Of a stretch of DNA of 44,882 nucleotides, positions 1 to 9,547 are shown piece by piece. Positions within the stretch are counted from its first letter, which is position 1; every line of letters begins with the position of its first letter. The DNA comes from Prevotella sp. (GTDB lineage Bacteria; Bacteroidota; Bacteroidia; Bacteroidales; Bacteroidaceae): the NCBI GenBank assembly GCA_022782305.1, contig JALFPC010000035.1, positions 1-44,882 of the forward strand, written 5' to 3'. A program made the position numbers and the translations under genes. The notes beneath the pieces are model-generated. The model saw nothing but the letters and a program-made list of their open reading frames with translations, made no database searches and was not told the DNA's origin.

Positions 1-471
1 GAAACCTGTGGCGAGGATGTCACCCACAAACAATGCCTGTTCGTCTGTAACACCGTCGGGGATATGGTTCAGTCCCTGCTGTGCCAATGGTACACGAACA
101 TATTCCGTCTGACCGCCATCGATGCGGCAGCCAAGTGCCCAACCTCCATGTGGGGAGGTACAGTTGTTCACATAGCCATGCTTACAGAAGAAACATTCTC
201 CGCAGAAAGTTTCCACGTTCACCGTTACACGGTCGTCTTTACAGAATCCCTGGACATCACTGCCCAGTTCTTCCACAACACCCACCATCTCATGCCCGAC
301 GGTAATGCCAGGCTCAGCCCTTGGTACGCTGCCGTGCTTGATATGCAGGTCACTTGTGCAGATGCTACTCATGGTCACACGGACAATGGTATCGGTAGGT
401 TCTTGAATCATCGGCTTGGGCTTGTCAATCAATTCAAACCTGCCTTTATCTATATATGTATATGCTTTCAT
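1..471 (-). CDS. Zinc-dependent alcohol dehydrogenase, N-terminal part (runs off left edge)
   Basis: The minus strand is open from an ATG at 471 to the window edge, giving 157 residues. The sequence is the catalytic N-terminal domain of a medium-chain zinc alcohol dehydrogenase. Visible are the catalytic zinc ligand Cys38 with following S-D, the GHE motif at 59-61, and the structural zinc cluster C90-x2-C93-x2-C96-x7-C104. The family oxidises alcohols or polyols with NAD(P)+ in the cytoplasm; the substrate cannot be told because the Rossmann domain lies outside the window. The ATG overlaps the stop of the restored thioredoxin frame by four bases (ATGA), which suggests the two genes were once translationally coupled. 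The large plus-strand open frame here is only a shadow. Confidence 0.9.
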   Translation of the reverse strand, partial: MKAYTYIDKGRFELIDKPKPMIQEPTDTIVRVTMSSICTSDLHIKHGSVPRAEPGITVGHEMVGVVEELGSDVQGFCKDDRVTVNVETFCGECFFCKHGYVNNCTSPHGGWALGCRIDGGQTEYVRVPLAQQGLNHIPDGVTDEQALFVGDILATGF

Positions 472-694
472 TGTTTCATGAATGGATCAATCGTTGCCAA
501 CAGCTCTGCTCTTTGCCAACACCGCTTGTTCTCCACAGCACTTCGCCCTGTCTGAACAACATGAGTGTGGGCACAGACTGTATGCCATATTGGTTTGCAG
601 TCACCCCATACTTGTCCACATCCACCTTGATGATGCGGATTCTGTCACCCAGCACTTCCTTTACCTGCTCTAAGATGGGGTGCATCATCTTGCA
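468..694 (-). pseudogene. Thioredoxin remnant: N-terminus missing, one-base frameshift near the C-terminus
   Basis: Minus-strand codons directly after the DUF805 stop encode a thioredoxin body starting at the second Cys of the usual WCGPCK active site (C-K-M-M-H-P), then the strand with K-V-D-V-D and the cis-Pro motif S-V-P-T-L. The first roughly 30 residues, including W-C-G-P, are absent. Near 517-521 the frame also breaks: the open frame ends in an unrelated tail, whereas restoring one base there gives S-G-V-W-Q-R-A-E-L-L-A-T-I-D-P-F-M-K-Q and a stop. That stop overlaps the dehydrogenase start (ATGA). With one base added, 694 to 468 is exactly 76 codons. Without its CxxC pair the product could not work as a thioredoxin. 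A truncated product from ATG 688 cannot be excluded, nor can an assembly error. Confidence 0.8.
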
Positions 695-1225
695 TTATGC
701 GTTTTCTGTTTCCTCTGCATCTTCTTCTCCATATTTCGGAGAGATACCGTATTTGTTAGGCTCTGGTTTGCTGTCGAGCACACAAACTACAAAGATGATG
801 ATATTGAGTACAAAATTTATGATCATTGCAAAAATGTGGTAAGTATTATCTACAACAAAATTTCTTCTGATGTTTATATCGTCGGTGGCAATGGCTGCTT
901 CTAAACCACTATAGGGGAATGTCAGGTCAACCAGCAATGTAAATGCTGCCACCATGTATACTATTGTTCCATTCATACCACGATCATGAAAGCGCCTAAC
1001 TGTTACTGCTGTCATCCATCCGAGGAAAGTGATGTTTGTTAATATCGTGGTCACATTATTTGGCAGAAAGAAAAGTGATGCAAACACTTCTATTACCACC
1101 TGCATGATGACTGCAAGAAGAAAATTCCACCATAGTTCCGAGCGGCGTGCACGACCTTTGAAATTAGTAAGATTGCGGCCACAATGTGTGATGGCCTCCA
1201 TAAAAGATAATTGTTGCTGTGCCAT
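695..1225 (-). CDS. DUF805 family membrane protein
   Basis: The 176-residue product starts with a short cytoplasmic leader containing the typical DUF805 region: a Cys-Gly-Arg stretch, then F-K-G-R-A-R-R-S-E-L-W-W before the first membrane helix. Hydrophobic helices follow at about 30-55, 60-72, 85-105 and 138-160, with the usual R-R-F-H-D-R-G-M-N motif between helices two and three. It ends in a charged acidic tail. DUF805 proteins are inner-membrane proteins of unknown function. It lies 38 bases downstream of trmD on the same strand. Its stop codon is followed immediately, in the same frame, by the thioredoxin remnant, which suggests that a deletion joined the two. Confidence 0.88.
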   Translation of the reverse strand: MAQQQLSFMEAITHCGRNLTNFKGRARRSELWWNFLLAVIMQVVIEVFASLFFLPNNVTTILTNITFLGWMTAVTVRRFHDRGMNGTIVYMVAAFTLLVDLTFPYSGLEAAIATDDINIRRNFVVDNTYHIFAMIINFVLNIIIFVVCVLDSKPEPNKYGISPKYGEEDAEETENA

Positions 1226-1263
1226 AGTATTTATAAATATTAGTTGTAATTAAGTGTATTATC

Positions 1264-1941
1264 TTATTCCTTTAGCAGATCAGGACGTAACTGGCGTGTG
1301 CGCTCCATGGCCTGTTCCATTTCCCATTCCTTTATCTTGGCCTCATTGCCACTAAGAAGTATGTCGGGCACTTTCCATCCCTTATAGTCGGCAGGACGGG
1401 TATAGATTGGGGCGGAGAGAAGGTCGTCTTGGAAACAGTCTGACAGGGCACTCTGCTCATCACTAATTACTCCAGGCACTATCCTCACAATGGCATCTGC
1501 CATAACGGCAGCTGCCAGTTCGCCGCCTGTCAGCACATAATCGCCAATGGAAATCTCACGGGTGATGAGATGCTCGCGTATGCGATGGTCTATGCCCTTG
1601 TAATGGCCACAAAGGATGATAAGGTTTTCTTTCATCGACAAATCATTGGCCACATGCTGCGTAAACTGCTCGCCATCGGGAGAGGTAAAAATTACCTCGT
1701 CATAATGACGCTGCTCCTTGAGCGAGGTTATACACCTGTCTATGGGTTCGCACTGCATGACCATGCCTGCAAAACCACCATAAGGATAGTCATCCACACG
1801 CTTCCACTTGTCGAGGGTATAATCACGCAGGTTATGTAGATGTATTTCTGCTAACCCCTTCTTCTGGGCGCGAGCAAGTATTGACTCATTAACAAAGCCC
1901 TCAATCATTTCGGGCAATACCGATATAATATCTATTCTCAT
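1264..1941 (-). CDS. trmD: tRNA (guanine-N1-)-methyltransferase TrmD
   Basis: TrmD transfers a methyl group from S-adenosylmethionine to N1 of G37 in tRNAs and so prevents +1 frameshifting. The start [12 protein letters not shown] at 1941 matches the family N-terminus and gives 225 residues, the usual size. The frame is open 11 codons further upstream, but those residues fit no TrmD. The trefoil-knot cofactor region is visible as [10 protein letters not shown] with following A-D-A, preceded by [11 protein letters not shown]. The C-terminus has the helix with Y-T-R-P and L-L-S-G. It is the first gene of the leftward cluster, and its promoter -7 box lies almost against the ATG. Confidence 0.96.
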   Translation of the reverse strand: MRIDIISVLPEMIEGFVNESILARAQKKGLAEIHLHNLRDYTLDKWKRVDDYPYGGFAGMVMQCEPIDRCITSLKEQRHYDEVIFTSPDGEQFTQHVANDLSMKENLIILCGHYKGIDHRIREHLITREISIGDYVLTGGELAAAVMADAIVRIVPGVISDEQSALSDCFQDDLLSAPIYTRPADYKGWKVPDILLSGNEAKIKEWEMEQAMERTRQLRPDLLKE

Positions 1942-1947
1942 AGTGTG

Positions 1948-1955
1948 CAAAATTA
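1948..1955 (-). promoter_or_regulatory. Bacteroidetes -7 box for trmD (near-leaderless)
   Basis: The minus strand reads TAATTTTG, a match to the Bacteroidetes -7 consensus TAnnTTTG. Only six bases separate it from the trmD ATG at 1941, so transcription would begin at or next to the start codon. No clear TTG -33 element is seen. Confidence 0.5.
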
Positions 1956-2050
1956 CATAATTTGTAAATAACATACACCTTATTACATATTAATTTTTTG
2001 TAAAAAGCGGATTTTTTTCATTGTAGCAAACATATATGTATGTCATTTGC

Positions 2051-2081
2051 TTGTGGGAACAGGATTTTTTTAGTAAGTTTG
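2051..2081 (+). promoter_or_regulatory. Promoter of the Pif1-like helicase gene
   Basis: TTG at 2051-2053 and TAAGTTTG at 2074-2081 are separated by 20 bases, close to the Bacteroidetes sigma-ABfr consensus. The helicase start lies about 45 bases downstream. Confidence 0.6.
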
Positions 2082-2125
2082 CACAATGATAATGTCTAAG
2101 CAAGGACAAAGGCAATGACCTGGAA

Positions 2126-4327
2126 ATGATTAAGACTATGGATAGAAACATCAATATTGACAATGCGTGGGAGTTTGTGGAGAATACAGGCAAGAGTATC
2201 TTCCTAACGGGCAAGGCTGGCACAGGCAAAACTACCTTTCTGCGCAACGTGGTAGAAAAGAGCAAAAAAAGAATTATTGTGGTGGCTCCTACAGGCGTGG
2301 CAGCCATCAATGCAAGAGGTGTGACCATACATTCATTCTTCCAGTTGCCCTTCTCACCGTTTGTGCCAGGCAGTCAATCAAAAACAAAATTTGATTTCAG
2401 TAGAGAGAAACGAAAAATTATTTCTTCTCTCGACCTCTTGATAATAGACGAGATTTCAATGGTGAGGGCAGACCTCCTTGATGCCATAGATACTGTGCTC
2501 AGAAGATTTCGAGACAGGTATCAACCGTTTGGAGGTGTTCAACTGCTAATGATTGGCGACCTCGGGCAACTCACACCCGTGGTAACAGCAGAGGATGAAC
2601 ATATTATAAACAAATATTACGACACTCCTTATTTCTTTGGAAGTAAAGCACTTGCAAATATTGATTATATCACTATTCAACTCGACAAGATATTCAGACA
2701 GCAGGACCATAGTTTCGTGGATATACTCAATAGGGTGAGAGAGGGAGTGCCCACTGACGACGATCTAAACATACTCAACTCAAAATGCAACCCTTCATTC
2801 GTGCCCGAAGCAAAATCAGGATATATCAGACTGACTACACACAACAACAAAGCAGACAAGTATAACGAAACAAGGCTGGCAGCCATAAAAGAAAAGTCAT
2901 ATACATACAAGGCCGAGATTTCTGGCACGTTTCCCGACTATTCATATCCAACATCACTCGACTTGACACTCAAACTCGGGGCACAGGTAATGTTTATCAA
3001 AAATGACGTGTCGGGAGACCATCTTTACTATAATGGAAAAATTGGAGAGGTAACATATCTCGACAATGAAAAAATTGGCATCACATGCATTGACGAAGAT
3101 AACGAGATATTTGTGGAACCATCGGAATGGGAAAACAATAAATATATAATCAATACAGAGACAAACGAAATAGAAACAGAGGTACTGGGAGTGTTCAGAC
3201 AATTCCCACTCAAACTTGCATGGGCCATCACCATACACAAAAGCCAGGGACTAACCTTCGATAAGGCTATCATTGATGCTGGTGGTTCGTTTGCACCAGG
3301 ACAGGTATATGTGGCACTGAGCAGATGTCGTAATTTGCAGGGTATTGTGCTGTCGTCGCCCATAACACACAGAGCCATAATCAACGATAGAAACGTAGAC
3401 TTTTTTATGGCAAACCAACAGAAACTGGCACAAGAGAGCATAGAAAGACTGCCACAACTCAAAGAGGAGTTCAGAAGACAACTGATGATTGAACTCTTTG
3501 ACTTTAGAGACCTGCAATCGCGAGAAGACACGGTGATGAGAATAATGGTTGAATATCATGCCAATAGCCATAACATGACAACACAACAGCATAAACAGGC
3601 TGTGATGGATATTGCAGGCAAGATAATGGCGGTGGCAACCAAATGGCAAGACCACATAATGCATCTTAATATCGAACAACTTCATGAAAATGAATTCATG
3701 GACAGAATAAAAAAGAGCGCCAACTATTTCTCTGCTAATCTCAGAGATATTCTCGAGAAGCTAATCAACCTGACCGCTAATGTGAAAAGTAATAACAAAG
3801 AGGCAACAAAACGTATGGGAACAGCACTGCCGGATCTGCGTGTGGCTTATCTCTCAAAAAAACTGCTGCTCGACGCCATCGGCACCAAAGGATTCTCAAC
3901 AACTACATTCTTACATGAAAAAAATAATGCCATAATGATTGCCATAGATGCTCCGTCTGCAGACGTATTGAAATCTAATGATGCACAAAAAATAAACACA
4001 AGAAAGGCAAAAACTAAACAAAAACAGCAAAAGCCACCAAAAGAAAAAACATGGAAGATTACATACGACATGTATAAGAATGGAATGATGCCATTTGATA
4101 TTGCTATGGAAAGGCATCTCACAATGAATACTATCATGGGGCATCTGGCAATATGCGTGACAGAGGGAATGCTGGATATCACCGATATCATTGACAAAGA
4201 TAAGATAAAGGCAATAGTAAGAGCAGTAGAAATGGCAGGAATAGACGCTACAAAAACTGCCATTAAGGAGTTGTGCCCACCTGACATTACATACAACGAG
4301 ATTTCCATAGTAATGAAGTGCATATAA
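2126..4327 (+). CDS. Pif1/RecD2-like superfamily 1 helicase with C-terminal helix-turn-helix
   Basis: The 733-residue protein opens with a Walker A motif G-K-A-G-T-G-K-T-T near residue 28 and has Walker B L-L-I-I-D-E-I-S-M-V near 110, then G-D-L-G-Q-L and a C-terminal V-Y-V-A-L-S-R-C motif near 395. This is the order of Pif1-type SF1B helicases, which unwind DNA 5' to 3'. Beyond about residue 440 lies a long accessory region that ends in an HTH-like domain of about 90 residues, after a Lys/Gln-rich linker near 630-645. Bacteroidetes commonly carry this long form; its role (recombination, G-quadruplex or R-loop removal) is inference. Translation may begin at 2126 or at the ATG at 2138. It is transcribed away from trmD. 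Confidence 0.88.
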   Translation: MIKTMDRNINIDNAWEFVENTGKSIFLTGKAGTGKTTFLRNVVEKSKKRIIVVAPTGVAAINARGVTIHSFFQLPFSPFVPGSQSKTKFDFSREKRKIISSLDLLIIDEISMVRADLLDAIDTVLRRFRDRYQPFGGVQLLMIGDLGQLTPVVTAEDEHIINKYYDTPYFFGSKALANIDYITIQLDKIFRQQDHSFVDILNRVREGVPTDDDLNILNSKCNPSFVPEAKSGYIRLTTHNNKADKYNETRLAAIKEKSYTYKAEISGTFPDYSYPTSLDLTLKLGAQVMFIKNDVSGDHLYYNGKIGEVTYLDNEKIGITCIDEDNEIFVEPSEWENNKYIINTETNEIETEVLGVFRQFPLKLAWAITIHKSQGLTFDKAIIDAGGSFAPGQVYVALSRCRNLQGIVLSSPITHRAIINDRNVDFFMANQQKLAQESIERLPQLKEEFRRQLMIELFDFRDLQSREDTVMRIMVEYHANSHNMTTQQHKQAVMDIAGKIMAVATKWQDHIMHLNIEQLHENEFMDRIKKSANYFSANLRDILEKLINLTANVKSNNKEATKRMGTALPDLRVAYLSKKLLLDAIGTKGFSTTTFLHEKNNAIMIAIDAPSADVLKSNDAQKINTRKAKTKQKQQKPPKEKTWKITYDMYKNGMMPFDIAMERHLTMNTIMGHLAICVTEGMLDITDIIDKDKIKAIVRAVEMAGIDATKTAIKELCPPDITYNEISIVMKCI

Positions 4328-4437
4328 TTGGCTGCACAAAAGGAAAATCAACGATTGTATTGCGCTACGACCATAATAATTGATTGCAGAATGATTACAG
4401 AATAAAAAAAAGATTAATAATTTTGCTAATATCATTC

Positions 4438-4465
4438 TTGCTTTCATGATTTTTTGCTACCTTTG
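4438..4465 (+). promoter_or_regulatory. Promoter of nhaD
   Basis: TTG at 4438-4440 and TACCTTTG at 4458-4465 with a 17-base spacer match the Bacteroidetes promoter consensus. It implies a leader of roughly 75 bases before nhaD. Confidence 0.7.
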
Positions 4466-4480
4466 TGGGCGATAAAGACA

Positions 4481-4512
4481 AATAACGGCCAAAATACAAA
4501 TGTGGCCGTATT
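4481..4512 (+). promoter_or_regulatory. Hairpin in the nhaD leader
   Basis: AATAACGGCCA at 4481-4491 pairs with TGGCCGTATT at 4503-4512 (ten pairs, one bulged A) around an 11-base loop. It lies within the predicted 5' untranslated leader, upstream of the ribosome-binding site, and is not followed by a T-tract, so it is not a simple terminator. Confidence 0.5.
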
Positions 4513-4530
4513 AACGTCAATATAATACTA

Positions 4531-4537
4531 AGGAGGT
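4531..4537 (+). promoter_or_regulatory. Strong Shine-Dalgarno site of nhaD
   Basis: AGGAGGT lies nine bases before the nhaD ATG at 4547. Such a full Shine-Dalgarno site is uncommon in Bacteroidetes and fixes the start. Confidence 0.65.
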
Positions 4538-4546
4538 AATGCTGAT

Positions 4547-5959
4547 ATGACACTCGTAATAGTAACAATGTTGCTTGTGGGCTATTTACTGATCGCCACA
4601 TCGCACGTGACCAATGTAAACAAGGCCGCGATAGCCATGTTTATTGGCACCGTGGGATGGGTGATATATATCTGTTACGGTGCGGATTTCGTGGCTCACA
4701 TGCACCCAAGGGAATATATTGACTTTCTCGCAGGACAACCAGCATCAAGCATGGCTGTAAAGCATTTTATCTATGATGATATCTTTCTGAAATACGTGGC
4801 TAAGGCGGCGGCTGTCATTCTCTTCCTCTTGGCTACCATGTCGATAATAGAAATACTAAATAATAACGGATGCTTTGATTTCATACGTGAATGGGTGAGA
4901 ACACGAAGCAGCAAACGGCTTCTGTGGACAATATCACTGGCCACATTCGTAATATCGGCAAATCTCGACAACCTTACTACCACCACCATGATGCTCATGA
5001 TAATGAGAAACATAGTGCAGAGCAGACGACAGAGAATGCTGATCGGTTCGTCTATTGTGTTGGCTGCCAATGCTGGCGGATGCATGACCGTGATTGGCGA
5101 TCCCGCAGGTGTGTTCCTTTGGGGAAGCGGAGCAGTAACAGCATCCAATTTCTCTTCGTACCTTATACTACCATCTATACTGGCATGGGCTATCCCAACT
5201 TTGCTCCTATCGCTAAACCTGCCCGACAGACTGGATGCAACATGGCTGCCATCGCCATTCAGAGGAGATGACACAAACCTCAATAGATGGCAACGACTGG
5301 TCATGCTCTTCGTAGGAATAGGAGGACTGTGGTTTATACCTACATTTCATAACATAACTAAACTGAGTCCATTTCTCGGAGCTCTCTGTGTGCTGTCGAT
5401 CCTTTGGGTAGTAAATGAACTGTTTAACCGAAAACTCATGAATGCAGACCAACTGGCAAACAATCGGCTACCCAGAGTGCTGCAATATGGCAGCATACAA
5501 CAGATACTCTTTGTTATGGGCGTAATGCTGGCATTAGGAGCTGTAAAGGAAACAGGGGCTTGGGGTGACATGGCCACATGGCTCGACTTCAATATCCACA
5601 ACGTGTGGGCAGTAGGAATATTGTCGGGACTGATGAGCGGACTGGTGGACACATTCACCATAGCAATGTCAAATTTTTCACTATATCCCGTGGTTGACGA
5701 ACATCACTTAAACCTGTGGGCCGACTCCGACTATATGACCAACTTTATAGTAAATGGCGCATACTGGAAGATTACTGCGTTCTCCACAGCAATAGGTGGA
5801 TGCCTGCTCTGCTTTGCCAACACAAGCGGACTGGCACTAATGAAAATGGAGCACGTCAGAATAGGGTGGTATGTCAAAAACTGCACTCCAAAGGTGTTGC
5901 TCGGATGGGCGGTAGGATTAGCGGTGCTATACCTCGAGATATATCTCGCTGAGATGTAA
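4547..5959 (+). CDS. nhaD: NhaD-type sodium:proton antiporter
   Basis: The 470-residue protein is almost wholly hydrophobic with about 11-13 predicted membrane helices. Typical NhaD features are visible: the N-terminal T-S-H-V-T-N-V-N-K-A region, the S-A-N-L-D-N-L-T-T-T-T-M-M motif near residue 142, and the N-A-G-G-C-M-T-V-I-G-D-P-A-G motif near residue 180. The family exports Na+ (and Li+) in exchange for protons across the inner membrane and belongs to the ion transporter superfamily. The start is fixed by the Shine-Dalgarno site. The gene stands alone with its own promoter and a structured leader, followed 76 bases later by pfkA. Confidence 0.93.
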   Translation: MTLVIVTMLLVGYLLIATSHVTNVNKAAIAMFIGTVGWVIYICYGADFVAHMHPREYIDFLAGQPASSMAVKHFIYDDIFLKYVAKAAAVILFLLATMSIIEILNNNGCFDFIREWVRTRSSKRLLWTISLATFVISANLDNLTTTTMMLMIMRNIVQSRRQRMLIGSSIVLAANAGGCMTVIGDPAGVFLWGSGAVTASNFSSYLILPSILAWAIPTLLLSLNLPDRLDATWLPSPFRGDDTNLNRWQRLVMLFVGIGGLWFIPTFHNITKLSPFLGALCVLSILWVVNELFNRKLMNADQLANNRLPRVLQYGSIQQILFVMGVMLALGAVKETGAWGDMATWLDFNIHNVWAVGILSGLMSGLVDTFTIAMSNFSLYPVVDEHHLNLWADSDYMTNFIVNGAYWKITAFSTAIGGCLLCFANTSGLALMKMEHVRIGWYVKNCTPKVLLGWAVGLAVLYLEIYLAEM

Positions 5960-6035
5960 ATATCAAAACCATAATGATATAATTAAGGACTATTAATATA
6001 TAAATAAAAGTAATAATAACGATTCACAACAGATT

Positions 6036-7013
6036 ATGGCAAAAATCAAAACTATAGGTGTTCTCACTTCAGGAGGCGATGCACCAGGCATGAATGCTGC
6101 CATCAGAGCCGTGACCAGGGCCGGCATTTGCAATGGCTTCAATATCAAAGGAATTTATCGCGGATATGATGGACTCATCAATGGTGAGGTGAAACCATTC
6201 ACAACAGAGAACGTCAGCGGTATCATCATGCAGGGTGGCACCATACTCAAAACAGCCCGCAGCAAAGAGTTTATGACACCCGAAGGAAAACAGAAAGCAT
6301 ACGAGACAATGCAGAAAGAGGGCATAGACGCCCTGGTGGTTATCGGTGGAAATGGTTCACTCACAGGTGCAAGGGATTTTGCTGCAGAATATGATGTATG
6401 CTGCATAGGTCTGCCAGGCACCATAGATAATGACCTCTATGGCACCGATTCTACCATTGGCTACGATACTACCATGAATACCATCGTGGAATGCGTAGAC
6501 CGTATCAGGGATACCGCACAGAGCCATGAGCGCATCTTTTTTATCGAGGTGATGGGACGAGATGCAGGATTCCTGGCTCAAAACAGCGCCATTGCAAGCG
6601 GAGCAGAGGCTGCCATAATACCCGAAGACTCTACAGATGTGGACCAGTTGGCTCGTTTCATGGAGCGAGGCATTCGAAAGTCTAAGAAGAGTTGCATTGT
6701 AATAGTGTCTGAAAGTCCAAAATGTGGAGCACTCTATTATGCTGACCGTGTGAGAAACGAGTTTCCTGATTATGACGTGAGAGTTTCAATACTCGGTCAC
6801 CTGCAACGAGGTGGTAGACCCACAGCACACGACAGAATATTGGCAAGCCGCACTGGTGTGGGGGCCATAGAGGCTATCATGCAGGGACAGAGAAACGTGA
6901 TGATCGGTGTGAGAAACAATGAGGTGGTTTATGTGCCCTTTAGCGATGCTATACGCACTGACAAACCTCTTGATATGAAACTCATCAAAGTGCTGGATGA
7001 GTTGAGCATTTAA
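6036..7013 (+). CDS. pfkA: ATP-dependent 6-phosphofructokinase
   Basis: This 325-residue protein is a group A phosphofructokinase of ordinary bacterial length. It phosphorylates fructose 6-phosphate to fructose 1,6-bisphosphate, the committed step of glycolysis. The nucleotide site shows G-G-D-A-P-G-M-N near residue 14 and G-G-N-G-S-L near 105. The catalytic loop is G-T-I-D-N-D near 128, and the substrate-binding motifs M-G-R-D-A-G near 172 and G-H-L-Q-R-G-G near 252 are intact. Gly after G-G-N at the gamma-phosphate position favours ATP over pyrophosphate as the donor. It sits between nhaD and the ATP synthase operon. Confidence 0.95.
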   Translation: MAKIKTIGVLTSGGDAPGMNAAIRAVTRAGICNGFNIKGIYRGYDGLINGEVKPFTTENVSGIIMQGGTILKTARSKEFMTPEGKQKAYETMQKEGIDALVVIGGNGSLTGARDFAAEYDVCCIGLPGTIDNDLYGTDSTIGYDTTMNTIVECVDRIRDTAQSHERIFFIEVMGRDAGFLAQNSAIASGAEAAIIPEDSTDVDQLARFMERGIRKSKKSCIVIVSESPKCGALYYADRVRNEFPDYDVRVSILGHLQRGGRPTAHDRILASRTGVGAIEAIMQGQRNVMIGVRNNEVVYVPFSDAIRTDKPLDMKLIKVLDELSI

Positions 7014-7057
7014 TCATGTGAAGATTAATGCGTGCAGCATGAAAGAATAGAGAATAA

Positions 7058-7115
7058 GTGGACTTTTGGAACATTAGTTAGTTAATAAAACGAAAAACAT
7101 GCTCTAAAAGTCCAC
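7058..7115. repeat. Perfect 10-bp inverted repeat with a 38-base spacer
   Basis: GTGGACTTTT at 7058-7067 and AAAAGTCCAC at 7106-7115 are exact reverse complements. They lie between pfkA and the atpD promoter. The spacer is long and no T-tract follows, so this may be a pair of binding sites rather than a terminator. Confidence 0.55.
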
Positions 7116-7176
7116 GATATTTGTATATTATGCAATATTTTTATTCAATTAGTTTTCATGGATGAAAATAAATTGC

Positions 7177-7184
7177 TACCTTTG
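7177..7184 (+). promoter_or_regulatory. -7 box of the ATP synthase operon
   Basis: TACCTTTG is an exact match to the Bacteroidetes -7 consensus, 50 bases before the atpD start. A clear TTG -33 element is not seen. Confidence 0.6.
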
Positions 7185-7231
7185 TGCTTGAAAAATGTAA
7201 ATGGAAATTTAAAACAATTAAATTCATATAG

Positions 7232-8761
<1,530 letters not shown>

Positions 8762-8784
8762 CTACTATAATGCCGTAGCGATAT

Positions 8785-9027
8785 ATGAGTTTGAAGTTGA
8801 AGATAGTATCTCCCGAAAAGATACAATACGACGGAGAAGTAAGCATTGTTACCGTCCCTGGCACGCTTGGACGATTTCAGGTGTTGCAGGGTCACCAGCC
8901 TATCATCTCCTCTCTTGAGAAAGGGGTGGTGGAATACATAGATAAAGACGGCATGCATAATATTGAAATAGTCGGCGGTTTTGTGGAAGTAAGAAGCGAT
9001 GAGGTTTCTCTATGTGTTGAGATGTAA
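8785..9027 (+). CDS. atpC: ATP synthase F1 subunit epsilon, short form
   Basis: The 80-residue product contains only the N-terminal beta-sandwich of epsilon, with the family motifs I-V-S-P-E-K near residue 7 and G-x-F-x-V-L-x-G-H-x-P near 29-38. The C-terminal two-helix domain, which inhibits ATP hydrolysis in many bacteria, is absent. The natural stop and the short gap to the next gene argue that this is the true length and not damage. Epsilon links gamma to the c-ring. It lies 23 bases after atpD. Confidence 0.93.
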   Translation: MSLKLKIVSPEKIQYDGEVSIVTVPGTLGRFQVLQGHQPIISSLEKGVVEYIDKDGMHNIEIVGGFVEVRSDEVSLCVEM

Positions 9028-9056
9028 CAAAAAGCAAAAGGAGTGAACGAAACAAA

Positions 9057-9485
9057 ATGGACAAGGTAAACATGCATACCGATAGAGACGTGATCATATC
9101 CACGTTATTCAGAGAGGCCATCATCAGGGCACTGGTAGTATTTTCCAGTATCTTATTGTTGGTTATCGGTACTTGCTATTTCTATGGCATCCAACGAATT
9201 GTAGAGCCTAGTTTAATATGTTTCTCATTCTCACTTTTTTATGAGATTGGTACGTTGATAGCATGGCGATGGATAGTGACAAGAAATATTGACTTGCTCA
9301 CGGGATTCCTTACAGCAATATCAGGATTCCGATTCCTACTCTCGCTTATTCTTATGGGTGTTTACTATGCTACCCATATATATAGTGAGATGATATCATT
9401 TCTTTGCATCTTCGGCATTTTCTATTTTGCCATGATGATCACACAGACAGTCTTCTACCGCAGGTCGTTGAATTATATCAATTGA
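9057..9485 (+). CDS. Four-helix membrane protein of the ATP synthase operon (AtpI-like position)
   Basis: The 142-residue protein has four predicted membrane helices, at about 24-45, 48-70, 82-102 and 108-130, with short charged ends. It shows no motif that I can assign with certainty. A small membrane gene in front of atpB is usual in ATP synthase operons, where AtpI helps assemble the c-ring. Function here is inferred from that position only. It begins 29 bases after atpC and precedes atpB by about 60 bases, so it is very likely co-transcribed. Confidence 0.75.
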   Translation: MDKVNMHTDRDVIISTLFREAIIRALVVFSSILLLVIGTCYFYGIQRIVEPSLICFSFSLFYEIGTLIAWRWIVTRNIDLLTGFLTAISGFRFLLSLILMGVYYATHIYSEMISFLCIFGIFYFAMMITQTVFYRRSLNYIN

Positions 9486-9547
9486 ATAAACCAATGGATT
9501 GTATCAACTGACTCTATGTATATGACGATCATTAAATATTGAGTATA

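Noticed and set aside
64..555. A 163-codon plus-strand open frame at the left edge
   Set aside because: It is the complement of the dehydrogenase and thioredoxin remnant, whose motifs are unambiguous on the minus strand; the plus product has no family character.
3028..3531. Long minus-strand frames across the helicase gene
   Set aside because: They are shadows of the helicase, whose motifs run through the whole plus-strand frame.
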